A stretch of DNA of 64,000 nucleotides from Hypholoma sublateritium FD-334 SS-4 (Eukaryota > Basidiomycota > Agaricomycetes > Agaricales > Strophariaceae): positions 124,001 through 188,000 of the forward strand of contig KN817577.1 in assembly GCA_000827495.1 (NCBI GenBank), written 5' to 3'. This document shows, in pieces, positions 23,201 to 34,700 of the stretch. How positions within the stretch are numbered: position 1 is the stretch's first letter; every line of letters begins with the position of its first letter. Position numbers and translations under genes: made by a program. The notes under the pieces were generated by a model that was given only the letters and a program-made list of their open reading frames with translations, had not been told where the DNA came from and made no database searches.

Positions 23201-24954
23201 CTAGCGAACATGCAACCCCCCCAGCCCGAAATCGTTACCCGTTTCCGCGGGTTTGACGCCGTCGTTAAACGGGTCGCGCACACTGCCCGTCTTCGAGCGC
23301 CATAGCTGCGCGTAGACCGCCTTCAGTTTCTGCAGCTCGACGTCGACGGCAGCGGTTTTGCTGGCTAGCGCAAGGAACGTGGCGTGTTGCGCTTGCAGCG
23401 TAGCGGAGATGCCTGACAGGGATTGGCGTGATTAGGATCGGCGCTACAAGCGAAGCACTTGTGCCGCTTACTTTGGGGGGTCTGAGTGGAGCTAGCGGTC
23501 GAAGCCAGCTTTCGTTCGATTTGCTATTGAGCACCTTTCAGACACATGGCAACGCGCAATGGATTGCAAATATAGCGCACCTCGATCGTTGATTTGTACC
23601 ATGCCAAACGTTTCTTCATCTGGTCTCCCACGCGGATAAAATATCTAATGAATGATGTCAGTGTAAGTACAACTTGCGGAAGAGGCAGGGCAGCTAAACG
23701 CACTCCATCGGGAAATCGGCGTGGTCTTTGAGGTAGGTATTCCCGCTTTGCGGGTTCCGGAATCCATCGATGATTCTCGTCGCGACGATGGTATCCTCTA
23801 CAGCTTGATCGACTTTATCTTTCAAGTCCTGGGTAAGGTGCAGATCATTCCGGATTGTCGTGGCGGTATTAACTAAATCCTGCAGTCGGCATGAGCAACG
23901 AAGCACGACAGCATGATCGCCAGGGAAATTACCTTGTGTAGATTGCGTATCGCCTCTTTACCTTTCATCGGCTCGTCGCCTAGCTTCCTTTGTTGAATGT
24001 CCTTGGATATTTGGACGCGACCTTGAATGAATGAACTGGGAGGGCATCAGCCCGGTTATTATACCTCGATCAATTGGGCGCTTACTCCATGCCCTCAAGT
24101 ATAGTTTTCATTTGATCTGGCAGGTCGTTGAACTTCGTTTTGTTTGTAAACGGAGGGGGTACATTAGATTGTACTACAGCGCTCTGGGCGAGACCACCGA
24201 AGCCTATGTTCTGACCAGGTGTGGCAGATCTTGCAGCGCTCATTCATCCTTCGTTGCGAAGAAGTAAAAAGCAGACTTACTGTTGTTGTTGTTGTTGCGG
24301 TGCCTGCGATTTTGACCCGAACAAATTACTTCCTCCTCCGAACCCAAAGCCACCTGTGGCACCAGTGCTTCCGAAGCCTTGCTGCGTCGTGGATTGTCCC
24401 CCGAAGGCAGTACCTGTATTTGTCGACCCGAAAATATTAGACTGTTGTTGCTGAGGCTGTTGTTGCTGTTGGTTTGATGCACCGAACGAGCCAAACCCAC
24501 CGAAAGCGCCTTGCTGAGGTTGTTGTTGTTGTTGTTGCTGTTGTGGCTGCTGGGTGTTGCTCCCAAATAGCGAGCCGCCGAACAAGTTACCACCCTGCTG
24601 CTGGGGTTGTTGCTGCTGTGGTTGCTGTTGTGGTTGGCCGAACAGATTCGTTTGCTGTTGGGGTTGTTGGGGTTGACCGAAGATGTTAGTCTGCTGTGGC
24701 TGCTGCGTATTTTGCTGCGGCTGTTGGGTGTTCTGGCCAAACGAGCCGAATATGTTTGACGCTTGCTGTGGCTGGGTTTGACCTGTCGCCGCTGTGTTTC
24801 CAAAGCCAGTGTTTTGTTGGGGCTGTGTGGTGCTGCCAAAGATGTTGGAGCCTGCAGGCTTGGCGCCGAAAATTGAACCACTGAAAATACCAAGGGAAAC
24901 CGCATTAGCTGCTTTAATTATGTGTGTCTGGACCCCTTACCTGTTGAATGCCAT
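23201..24954 (-). CDS. NUP54: FG-nucleoporin NUP54 (yeast Nup57 homologue)
   Basis: Eight exons give 454 residues: 24954-24941 (14 nt), 24880-24281, 24229-24086, 24035-23933, 23879-23704, 23644-23581, 23523-23472, 23412-23201. Residues 5 to ~205 are the FG region: repeated FG and IFG/LFG words (GSIFGAKPAGSNIFGS, FGGFGSFGAS) embedded in poly-Gln spacers. From ~residue 225 the NUP54 helical domain follows: NKTKFNDLPDQMKTILEGM, FIQGRVQISKDIQQRKL, MEYFIRVGDQMKKR and YKSTIEQIERKLA. The protein belongs to the central-channel Nsp1-Nup49-Nup57 (human NUP62-58-54) complex, where FG repeats form the permeability barrier and the helices trimerise. Every internal junction restores the family alignment, so the exon model is well supported. 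The 14-nt first exon (MAFN plus 2 nt) is the least certain part. Confidence 0.94.
24281..24690 (-). repeat. CAA/CAG-rich microsatellite-like tract inside NUP54
   Basis: On the coding strand this stretch is dominated by CAA and CAG codons, giving runs of 4-8 glutamines between FG words (for example at 24512-24545). Such tracts are prone to length change by replication slippage, so copy number may vary between strains. Confidence 0.75.
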
Positions 24955-26321
24955 ATGATGGGGGAGTGTTGGGTAAGAGAGCGGCGAAAGATCAACAATA
25001 TTGACCTCGACGCTCGTCGACAATCAAGGACGCGAAGGATCACGTGGAAAGAGGTGGGAAGAAACCGTCTAAAAATAGGAATGCTGATTCGATTTCAGAG
25101 GCCTCGGGTTGGCGGACAGTGACTCGGAGGACGGTTCGAGGGCACTTGCGATGGGCCTAGCGGGCCAAGACGACCGGGCAGCGCATCCAAATAATACTGA
25201 TACCCCTGGAGGAACATCCAGTATTCTGATGAACCTTTCTTACCGGTTTTCCTGCGGACGAAAAATGAATCAACTGATTTCGTTCGCATGCCTTTCAAAC
25301 TTCAAGCGGCTCTTCCTTCCTGTCCAGCACAATTTGTGTTCCGGCCAGAGCTACCCGTGATGCGACTTGTCATTTCTTGCGATACCAGCGCCTTTCCAAC
25401 GCGTCCTTGGGAATATATGCGAGAGTTTGCCGCGTAGCTGCAGGTCATCATTGACCAACGTGTTGAAGGTGACAAGCTTCATGGAATACACGTCGCAACT
25501 TGTCGCAAACCGCCAAATTCAAGGAACTGAAAGAGCGCCCTGATGATGATGAACACGAGCATAATGCAATGCCGTAATTCGGAGCGGGTTCGAAGATTGT
25601 GCGGACCGATCGATTCTGTCAGTCCGTATATTTAATCTGGCCAGGCCTATTATCTTTCTTCCTTACCCTCCACCGGTCGGCCACCTGATTTTCCTCCACG
25701 TCCATCCCGATTCCCTCCAAATCGAATACACTTCTCCAGATCGAATACACATACCGTGGGAGGTGCGTTAATGGCAGTGCAAGTGGGATCAAGAAGTTGA
25801 TGACTCGGAGGATTCAGATTTACCCAAGATATACCTTCAGTCTTTATCGGCCCAGCAGGTGAGAACATACACTATTCACCTGGCCACAACTGGACTTCTC
25901 AGATAGAAGTAGGCGCGTACCTAGGTCGCGATCCGTTTCTCGAGCAATCGTGTTCAAGTTCCAAAACACCCCCATTAGTTCTGTGCCAAGCAGGTACATA
26001 CATCGTTCCCCACATCGTCATCGCAATGGCAATTGAAGTTTTCGAAGAAGGAAGAATATACATACTACCACTTGGTCGCAACCCATTTCAGCCGTTTTTT
26101 CAAGAAACCGTTGTCGAATCGTCGCCACCACGTGCGGAGATACGAATTACTTAAAGGTACTTCTGGTCGATTTCTCAAGGGACGATCTCATTTGTGACTG
26201 GGATCTATAGCCGAAGAAGATCCTTCCCGACTTATTTAAACCTGATCTAAACCCCACAACACCTTCTTGCCCTTGAACTACCAACCCCAAACATTCAAAC
26301 CCATAGCTTCAATTCACAACT
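24955..26321. other. Divergent intergenic region between NUP54 and neutral trehalase
   Basis: About 1.37 kb without a recognisable gene. It must hold both promoters. A short duplicated word (agatcgaatacac / aaatcgaatacac) occurs near 25719-25752. No stress element could be called with confidence. Confidence 0.4.
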
Positions 26322-29140
26322 ATGGCACCAACGTTCACTCACCCACCCGGGGTCGGCACCGCCGAAGATATACTTGCACAAAGAACAGTCAGTACCGAGG
26401 CCGCGTCGTATTATGGAGGCGGTGAAGCGTATGCTCGCTCTCGAACGTACAGCCACGTAATGTCGTTTGTGTCTTCTGCGCTGCGTTTTGCTAATGTAAG
26501 ACCCAGTCCCAACTTCATGGCTACAACCCTAAGAAGATTCCCGCCTTTCAAGAGGACTGGCACTTACGCCCTCGCCGCATGTCTCATGACGAGAAGACCG
26601 TGTCTGGACCACCGCGGCGCTTCCTCATCGACGTCGAGGAGACCATTCGCGTCGTGCTAGAGCAGGAAGACACCGATGGCGACTTTCAAATCAGCATCAC
26701 CGACGCTGGCCCCAAGATGATGGCGCTGGGCACTGCGACGAGCAACGGGTTCAAGTCTTTCGATATTAGGGTATGCCCTTAGCGCCTATGCCCCTATTCC
26801 CTGGCTGATTTACGTCATAACAGGGTACTTATATGTTGTCGAATCTTCTGCAAGAACTTGCGCTGGCACGCGATCACAACAGGAAGCGTATTGTCCTCGA
26901 TGAAGCACGTCTTACGGAAAACCCAGTGGACCGACTGTCGCGGATGATAAAGAATTCCTTTTGGCACTCCCTCACCCGCCGCATTGATGGGGACGGCCTT
27001 GAAATCATTACAGCCGACCCTAAAAACAGAACAGGACGCGTCAATCCCCGCATTTATGTCCCATACGGCGAGCCGGCCATGGCTGAATACTACCGGAGGG
27101 TAGCGAAGGAGAAACCCCACATGAACTTGGATGTGCAAGTACTGCCTGAGAAGCCTGATGATCCGGTATTTGTCAAAAGCCTGAACTCCAAACCCGGGCT
27201 TCTAGCGCTGGCAATGAATGAAGTGGACGATAACGCCGGTGGTAAGACCCTGAAAGGCATTCCGTTCATTGTACCCGGGGCTCGCTTCAATGAGGTAAAC
27301 TTCCCTTCCACAGCTTACTTCCGACCATTAATAACTACTTATCTTTTTCTAGTTGTACAATTGGGATTCTTATTTCATTTCTCTGGGTCTGCTTGTCGAT
27401 GGCCAAGTCAGTATGGCCAAGGGCATGGTGGAACATTTCATCTTCGAGATTAAGCACTATGGGAAGATCCTGAACGGCAGTCGCAGCTACTATCTCTGTC
27501 GCACGCAACCGCCCTTCCTCACGGACATGGCACTGCAGATTTACAACCAGCTTGACCGGTCGGATGTCGACGGTAACCGCGATTGGCTGAAGCGCGCCAT
27601 ACGGGCAGCTATCAAGGAGTACCACACCATCTGGGTTGCTGAGCCTCGGATGGATCCTAAGACCGGCCTCTCGCGTTACCGACCAGACGGCCTGGGTATC
27701 CCGCCCGAAACCGAGGCCACCCATTTCACACACATCTTGGAGCCATACGCAGCAAAGCACGGCCTGTCCGTGCTCGAGTTCAGCGAGAAATACAACGACG
27801 GCATTTTGAAAGAGCCCGAGCTGGATGAGTACTTCCTGCATGACCGCTCCGTGCGCGAGTCGGGGCACGACACGACGTACCGATTCGAGAAGCGCTGCGC
27901 GAACCTGGGGACGATCGACCTGCAGTGTCTGCTGTACAAGTACGAGGTCGACATCGGCACGGCGATCCGCGAGGTGTTCGACGACGAGCTTGACCTCGAG
28001 GAGGACTTCCCGCTCGCGCCGTTCCCGCCGTCTGTTGCGTCGTATGCGGACCCGCGCCGCGAGAGCTCGAAGAGCCGCATGCAGACAAGCGAGGAGTGGT
28101 TTGAGCGCGCTGAGTTCCGCAAGCAGATGATCAACAAGTACCTGTGGAACGAGAGCAAGGGCCTGTACTTTGACTACGACACCGTCGCGGAGAAGCAAAT
28201 CCTCTACGAGAGTGTCACGGCGTTCTGGGCGCTCTGGGCTGGGTGCGCGAGCGAGGAGCAGTGCTGGAAGCTCGTGTAAGTGGTGCTATCGATTTGCGCT
28301 ACGTTTGGGTGTTAATCTACTATGCTTGATGTAGCTCCCGCTCGCTGAAGAAGTTTGAGGTGCTCGGAGGACTTGTATCTGGGACTGAAGAATCCCGGGG
28401 CAAGATCTCGCTGGATCGACCGAATCGACAGTGGGATTACCCGTAAGTTTCATTCCAAACTTGCAGTCGAAATTTGCTGATCGTGATTATTTCTAGATAC
28501 GCTTGGTATGCATAAATATTTGTCTATTCCATTTGGACAAATTCTTACAAATTAATGACAGGCCACCACATCAAATCATGACATGGGTCGGACTTGAGCG
28601 TTATGGCTATCTCGAAGAGGCCCAGCGTCTTGCATATCGTTTCCTTTACATGTTCGCCTCGCCTATATTCAGGGTGACTCTCTCCTGACTATTATTTCTA
28701 GGATGACTACGGCTTTCGTTGACTTCAATGGCGTTGTTCCTGAGAAGGTTGGTTTCAGCATATCTTCGCATTAGTAAATCAGCTCATCGTCTCGATTCTA
28801 GTTCGACGCTGTGAAGCTTTCTCATCTTGTAGATGCCGAGTACGGCAATCAAGGAATCGACTTCAAGATGGTGCCTCGCGAAGGATTTGGCTGGATGAAC
28901 TGTGCGTCGTAGCACCATTATTTTATTTCATACATCTTGACCCTGATTCTTAACTCTGATTTAGCCGCATACCAAGTTGGCCTCTCGTTCCTCACCTCGC
29001 ACATGCGGCGCGCTATTGCAGCCTGCACCAGCCCCGAGGTCTTTTTCGGTGCAAATGTCAGTGGCGTCGCTGAGTCGGCTCTTCTCACTCCATCCGATCC
29101 TCTTGGATTGGCCATGGAGACTCTCGACCTTGGAATCTAA
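26322..29140 (+). CDS. NTH1: Neutral (cytosolic) trehalase, glycoside hydrolase family 37
   Basis: Ten exons give 773 residues: 26322-26456, 26507-26770, 26824-27294, 27353-28275, 28335-28442, 28497-28505 (9-nt micro-exon), 28562-28651, 28702-28747, 28802-28901, 28965-29140. The enzyme hydrolyses trehalose to two glucoses. N-terminal RxxS motifs (RTVS at 21-24, RTYS at 41-44) resemble the PKA sites that activate yeast Nth1 through 14-3-3 proteins. The calcium-binding segment [17 protein letters not shown] is followed by [19 protein letters not shown]. Trehalase signature 1 reads PGARFNELYNWDSY (usual form PGGRF) and signature 2 reads QWDYPYAWPP, assembled over three exons. The catalytic acids lie in [11 protein letters not shown] (Asp) and PREGFGWMN (Glu). 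No signal peptide is present, supporting the neutral rather than acid (secreted) type. ATG15 follows 305 bp downstream on the same strand. Confidence 0.95.
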
Positions 29141-29445
29141 ATCAATATACGTATACCATACCCGTTTCTACTTCATTGCATCTTAATTCGCTTCCCGCAA
29201 ACAAATAATGTCTCGTCATTCATGTATCTCCAGTAGACTACTTAGACTACGCTACTTGTTTTCCTCTTATTTCCACTTGAACGCAGCTCTAAAAAATCAT
29301 TGTTAAATAGTAGATGCACGACCGCTACCCATATATGTTCTATAGTTATTCCCAATTACACATACATAAACTTTTTAACATCTTTTTGACACCCTTGAGC
29401 TATTAAAGAAACCGGGCCGATATACTCCGGCTGCTGCTGATATGC

Positions 29446-31127
29446 ATGTCTTGCCTGACGAGGCGTTTTGATGGCAAGTTGCAACCTCCACCAACTACTT
29501 GTCGATGCTTCATGCTACTGACAGCAACGGCGAGCTTTCTCGTCCCTCTGTGGATTTGGCTATATAGCGGCGAACAGTACACGCAACAACAGCCCGCTTC
29601 CGATTCCCCCCTATTACAGTTCGAGCTGCGGCAGGTGCATGCAGTCTCGCCGGACTCAGCACACGTTATCTTCTCGGACGTATCACCACATGCACTAAGC
29701 GCGCTGGTCACCGCTGATGACCCCACGGCGAGCATCAAGGCGGTCTATGGCGTGCGCTCGCGCATGGTGACGGTTCACCGGCCGTCGTCGCCTGCTGCGC
29801 ACGCACAGGCGCGGCTGCGCTCGTTGCGGTTCGGCGAGAACGAGCGGCTAGACTGGTTCCCGGACGAGATTGAGGGCCCCGACGTCGAAGTTCGCGAGAC
29901 GCTGCTTGAGCTAGCGAAGATGACGAACAACGCATACGTGGAGCCGGACGACCCCGCGTGGTACGACCTCGAAGGCCGCTGGAATGTCGTTCGTGCTCTC
30001 TCGCCGTGCGATGTGTGCCATGGCTGACTTTTTGCACAGTCGTACCCATTTGGGTGGGATCCTGACGCGGATGGATTCCGGGGGAATGTGTTCGCGACGC
30101 CTGATAATTCGACCGTCGTCGTCTCCATCAAGGGCACGTCGGCGGGGATGTTCGGCTCGGGCGGCGTGACGGCGAAGAAAGACAAATTGAACGACAACCT
30201 ACTGTTCAGCTGTTGCTGCGCGCATGTAGACTGGACATGGACCACGGTGTGTGGATGCTACAAGAGCGGCTGGAAATGCGACCAGACCTGCTTAGAGGAT
30301 GCACTCATTTCGGAGAGCCTTTTTTATCCTATCGGAACGGTGAGTACCTCGATTTCTATTTCTTTTGCGTCGCGTCCTCAGCCCTTGGAACTGATAGAAT
30401 CTGTACAATAACGTTACCTACCTGTAGTGAGTTACTCAACAATGTGTGGGTCCTGATTACTCATAAAGGCGTGATTTTTAGTCCTCACTCCAATATCTGG
30501 ATAATCGGGCACTCGCTTGGGGGTGCTTTGGCAAGTCTCATTGGCGTGACTTTTGGGCTTCCCGTCGTCACTTTTGAATCACCTGGCGAGCGACTTGCCG
30601 CCACTCGTCTCCATCTTCCATCACCTGTGGGTCATAGTTTGCTGTAAATACACCGCGCGCTGCTGAACCTTTTCACTAGCCTTCTACCCATCATGTCACA
30701 CATGTCTATCACACAGCCGATCCTATTGCAATGGGTACATGTAACGGCGTGTTGTCGTCTTGTGCTTTGGGAGGATATGCGATGGAAACAGCGTCAGTAC
30801 TCCGTCTTATCCATGAACATGCCCATCTCTAACAAGGTCTTCGTTTAGATGCCATTTAGGTAAATCCATCGTATATGACACAGTGTCCAATTCTTCGTGG
30901 TCGGTCGATGTACGCACGCATGGTATCGTCAACGTTATTGAGAGGCTGTTGGCCGATCCGTGGCCTCCGAGCGTTGAAATAGGTAGAGAGGTGCCCGAGG
31001 CGGTCGCCGAATCCGATTGTGTGGTGAGTATTCACATTTTCAATGTTGCAAAGGCCCCCTGACATTTATCGGTTTTCACTTGGATCAGGAATGCTTTAAT
31101 TGGGAATTTGGCGATTTTCCAGCCTGA
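29446..31127 (+). CDS. ATG15: Autophagic-body lipase ATG15 (vacuolar phospholipase, lipase class 3)
   Basis: Seven exons give 447 residues: 29446-29988, 30040-30339, 30398-30426, 30482-30626, 30680-30792, 30849-31023, 31089-31127. An N-terminal anchor ([16 protein letters not shown]) matches the single transmembrane helix of Atg15, which reaches the vacuole through the multivesicular-body route. The lipase fold has the nucleophile in [15 protein letters not shown] (Ser302), Asp353 in [14 protein letters not shown] and His401 in [19 protein letters not shown] and the C-terminal [10 protein letters not shown] are ATG15 hallmarks. The enzyme breaks down membranes of autophagic bodies inside the vacuole. 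The start could be ATG 29446 or the in-frame ATG 29512, which leaves a shorter cytosolic tail before the anchor. The donor at 29989 (GTTCGT) is weak but is the only one that keeps the family alignment. Confidence 0.93.
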
Positions 31128-31707
31128 TCAGATAGCAAATATGGAGCGGTCACATTTGATTGCTTGCCACGGTCAGTAGAGCTACATCCCATCTGTTTCC
31201 CCTTGTATTATGGTTGGAACTTGGAACACACATCAAGTACATGGCCCAGTTTCTATTTGCCGTTGGCGTGTGATGAATAAGCTTTGCAATGGTGCAGATT
31301 ACTCGCTGAATGAATACGTAGTATTATGTCTGGTATATGTTCAGCTCCTAATTCCGTTTCCTTGCCCAAAAGTGATAGCACTTGGCCAGTTGACACGCTC
31401 AGTTCTAACAAAGCCTGAACAAAGCTTGCCCAAATAATCAATCTCGGGGGCAGCGCGAAAAATATGTGTTTTTGCTGCGAAGTAGTCAACTCGCCTTTTG
31501 GCACACAATAGCATCCATGAAAAATGTCTGTCAATGTATGCAAAATGTGTGATTCCGTCTATGAGATTCAGAATTTCCTCTCCGCCAAAAAAGTGTTGCT
31601 GGGAAAGTCTGGCGTTAAATCACCGCCTTTGCTCCATCGTCCATCTGCTACGGCGTCTATAAATGAACTTTAGTTGACTCGATAACACTTTCCCACCGTA
31701 AACCGCG
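31128..31707. other. Intergenic between ATG15 and the ABC transporter
   Basis: No gene is seen in 580 bp. A TATA box for the transporter is listed separately. This is the left boundary of the accessory 31.7-46.6 kb block. Confidence 0.45.
31658..31663 (+). promoter_or_regulatory. TATA box of the ABC transporter gene
   Basis: gtcTATAAAtgaac lies 45 bp upstream of the ATG at 31708, supporting that start codon. Confidence 0.5.
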
Positions 31708-34700
31708 ATGCCAAACGATGGTTGTCAGATAGTTATCATTGTTGGCTCTTGCAACAACAAGACTGAGGGCCTTGAGCAATATGGACGCGTCATTTCGCCC
31801 ATGGGGTCAGATGGGGCAGTTTCTGCTGCAGGAAGCTTGGAATCCCTTCATCCTGTAAGTGTCCTGAAAAAACTTTCAAAAACCTTGAGTTAACAACAGG
31901 TCAACAAATCCTTCAGGGCTCAGATCATAGCTAATGACTTGCTCATTTTGCCTGTGGTATTTGCATATATCTCAGCCCTATGGCAGACCATTGTGGGTAT
32001 TTCACAAGCTGTCCGCATTGCGGCTAGGAGGGCCAACAACCCAACATCGGATCCCGATATTGGTCTTGTGGAAGGTCTTAAAGTTCATATTCGCAGCTAT
32101 GGTGGATATGTCATTTTCGGGTTCATGATAGCGCGGATCGTCGGTAGTTTGGGCCTCTTATACCTTTCACTCGTCGCATCCCAGCAACATTGCCAACATA
32201 CTCCCGTTTATAATTTTTGCGTCAAGCCTGTGGTCATGACCTTTGTGAGCATTCCCTGAATTCGTATCGAAGCCAGCTAATCCTGGAGTAGACTTTTTCC
32301 TCCATATTGGCGGGTATCTCGTTATCTTCGAGACAATTGAGCGATAGAGCAACGACGCACAACACTCTCCTCCTCTTGTTGACTCTTGCTATCTATGTAT
32401 ACCGCGACATCTGGCCGTTGGCAACCTATTTCCTTGAACCAGTGGACGCAGCAGAAGGCAACTATCTTTGGGCAAAGATATCGATTCTTGCTGTGACTGC
32501 TATCTTCCTTCCTCTGTTCACTCCAAATGTCTACGTTCCGGCCGATCCAGAGGTAGGCAGCCTCTAATTTATTGCGAAAGCCCCTTCCCTGATACAAACA
32601 TCCCACTATCTAGCACCCCATGCCTATCCCAGGTCGTGAGCTGGTTGATCCTTGGATCTCAAAATTACTCTTCACGTACATCGACCCGGTCGTTGTCTCG
32701 GCCAACAAGGTTTCGCACCTGAAATTTGATCAACTTCCCCCTCTTTTAGACGTCGACTACGCCTCATATGTCACAAAACAAGCCTTCCCGGTTCGTATCT
32801 ACTCATATCTTACACTGTACTCTACTTATAAGGCACCGGCTCTAGCATCTTGATCCGTTTGTGACCGGTAAACGACGACATCTGTTCTGGGGGCTAATGT
32901 ACGCCTTCAGTGAGAATTTCGTCTTCTTTGACTCGTAAATTTGCTAAATCAAAGTCAAATCTTATAGGGAAGGAGTTTTTCATGATTGCAATATGTCTTC
33001 TGGCGACCAGTGCCTGCACATTTGCAGCTCCGATTAGCATAATCAATATTCTTGGGTATGTTTCAATCCATATACACTTACATCGTGTCGCAGCTCAACC
33101 ACCCCATCTCGAAGCTATCTAGAAACTAACGGAAAATATGCAACTGTCAAGCCCTGGTTCTGGGTTATCCTGTTCTTTACCGGCGCTTTTTTCAAATCTG
33201 TTGTACAACATTGGGAACTTTACCTCCAGACAGTAATACTGGTCAGAGCACAGGCGCTACTCACGCAATTGGTGTTCGAACACAGTCTACGCATCAGGAT
33301 GAAGGCTGAAACTCCAAGCGATAAACCTATTTCTCAGCCCCCGACTCCTTCCGCGCCGTCGATTGCAGAAGGAGAAGCTGACGAGGAATCGTCAACTGCA
33401 GCCGGAAGCGACGCTGAAGATAACATTTCGGACAATGGTGGCACGCAAAGTTCTTCGACCGAGGTGGCGTCTCCGCATGAATCCAGTCCAGCAAACTCGA
33501 AGGCCTCAAGCAAAGGCAAGGCGAAGGCGGATTCAACGGAAGAAGTGAATAAAACGGTAGGAGACACTGGGAATCTTCTGGGGCGAATCAATGTATTGGT
33601 CACGAGCGATCTTGGCACTATCGTGGATGGCACCGACTTCCTGACATTTGGTATACATTTTCCAAAGCCTATGCGAGAGTGGCGCTTAGTATTTTCTCTC
33701 AGTACTATACGTCCCCCTCCAGATATGCTTGTCCCTAATTTTCCTCGGAAATGTGCTTGGATGGAGGTATGATTCACTTCCAACACTGTGCTCTTTTATT
33801 CATCCCAAGGTCATTGTAGCGCCTTCGTCAGTCTATTCGTAACCTTCGGTCTAGGTCCCATCGCGGGTTTCTTGGCCAAGAAGATACAGGATGTGCAGAC
33901 TGTCAAGATGCAAAAGGTGACCGCCAGTATGACTTATTTTCTCTCTCTTTTTCTGAAACTACTCTTCTAGACTGACGCCCGTGTTCAAACCATCTCGGAA
34001 GGTAATCTCCTACTCAGTATACGGCAGATTTTTGTGGATCTGATTCATCTGCTACTTCCAGTCATAGGCGTCATTCGAATGGTCAAACTCTTCGGATGGG
34101 AAACCAATATGTCAAAACGGGTCGAAGAGAAACGCGAAGAGGAACTTCTCTGGATTTGGAAATTGCGTGTACGTTAATTTTTGTAAATTTTTGGTGTGTA
34201 GCACATGAAGATGACAAGGTCACTGTTACCAGGTTCTCGACATTGTGACCAACATAGTCAGTAATGTAATCCCCACGTTGGCCATGTTCGCAACATATGC
34301 GACGTATACTGTGGTCATGAAGGAAGAACTGAGTGGTTCGTTTCATCGTCTTGTTTCTACTTCCAAAGTTGAACAACAGTCCCATATGCTAGCTTCCAAG
34401 ATCTTCTCCAGCATAACAGTCTTCAATATTTTGAGAAACCAGATCGCCCAAATTTCGTGGCAGGCAGGGATGATAGTTCAAAGTCGGTGACATTTATGAC
34501 CTCCCATTTACTAGATCCATGATTCACACAATCAAAATAGCGAAAGTATCTCTCGACCGCTTTACCAACTTCTTAAACGAGACCGAACTCCTTGATCAAT
34601 TCACGGCCAAACAGGAAAACTCTCAAGATGTCATCCTGTCGGCGGGTGAAGATGGCATAAATAACGATGTCATCGGATTCAGAAATGCCACATTTGTGTG

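Noticed and set aside
22729..23256. 175-codon plus-strand frame upstream of the coiled-coil gene
   Set aside because: No homology and no Kozak-like start, and it overlaps the NUP54 terminal exon on the other strand.
24240..24905. Minus-strand Asn/Ser-rich and plus-strand Val/Ala-rich frames over the Gln-rich tract
   Set aside because: Shadow frames of the CAA/CAG repeats in NUP54.
34487..34514. 28-nt intron in the ABC transporter
   Set aside because: A donor 30 nt earlier (34457) gives a normal 58-nt intron and the expected 14-residue spacing before VSLDRF.
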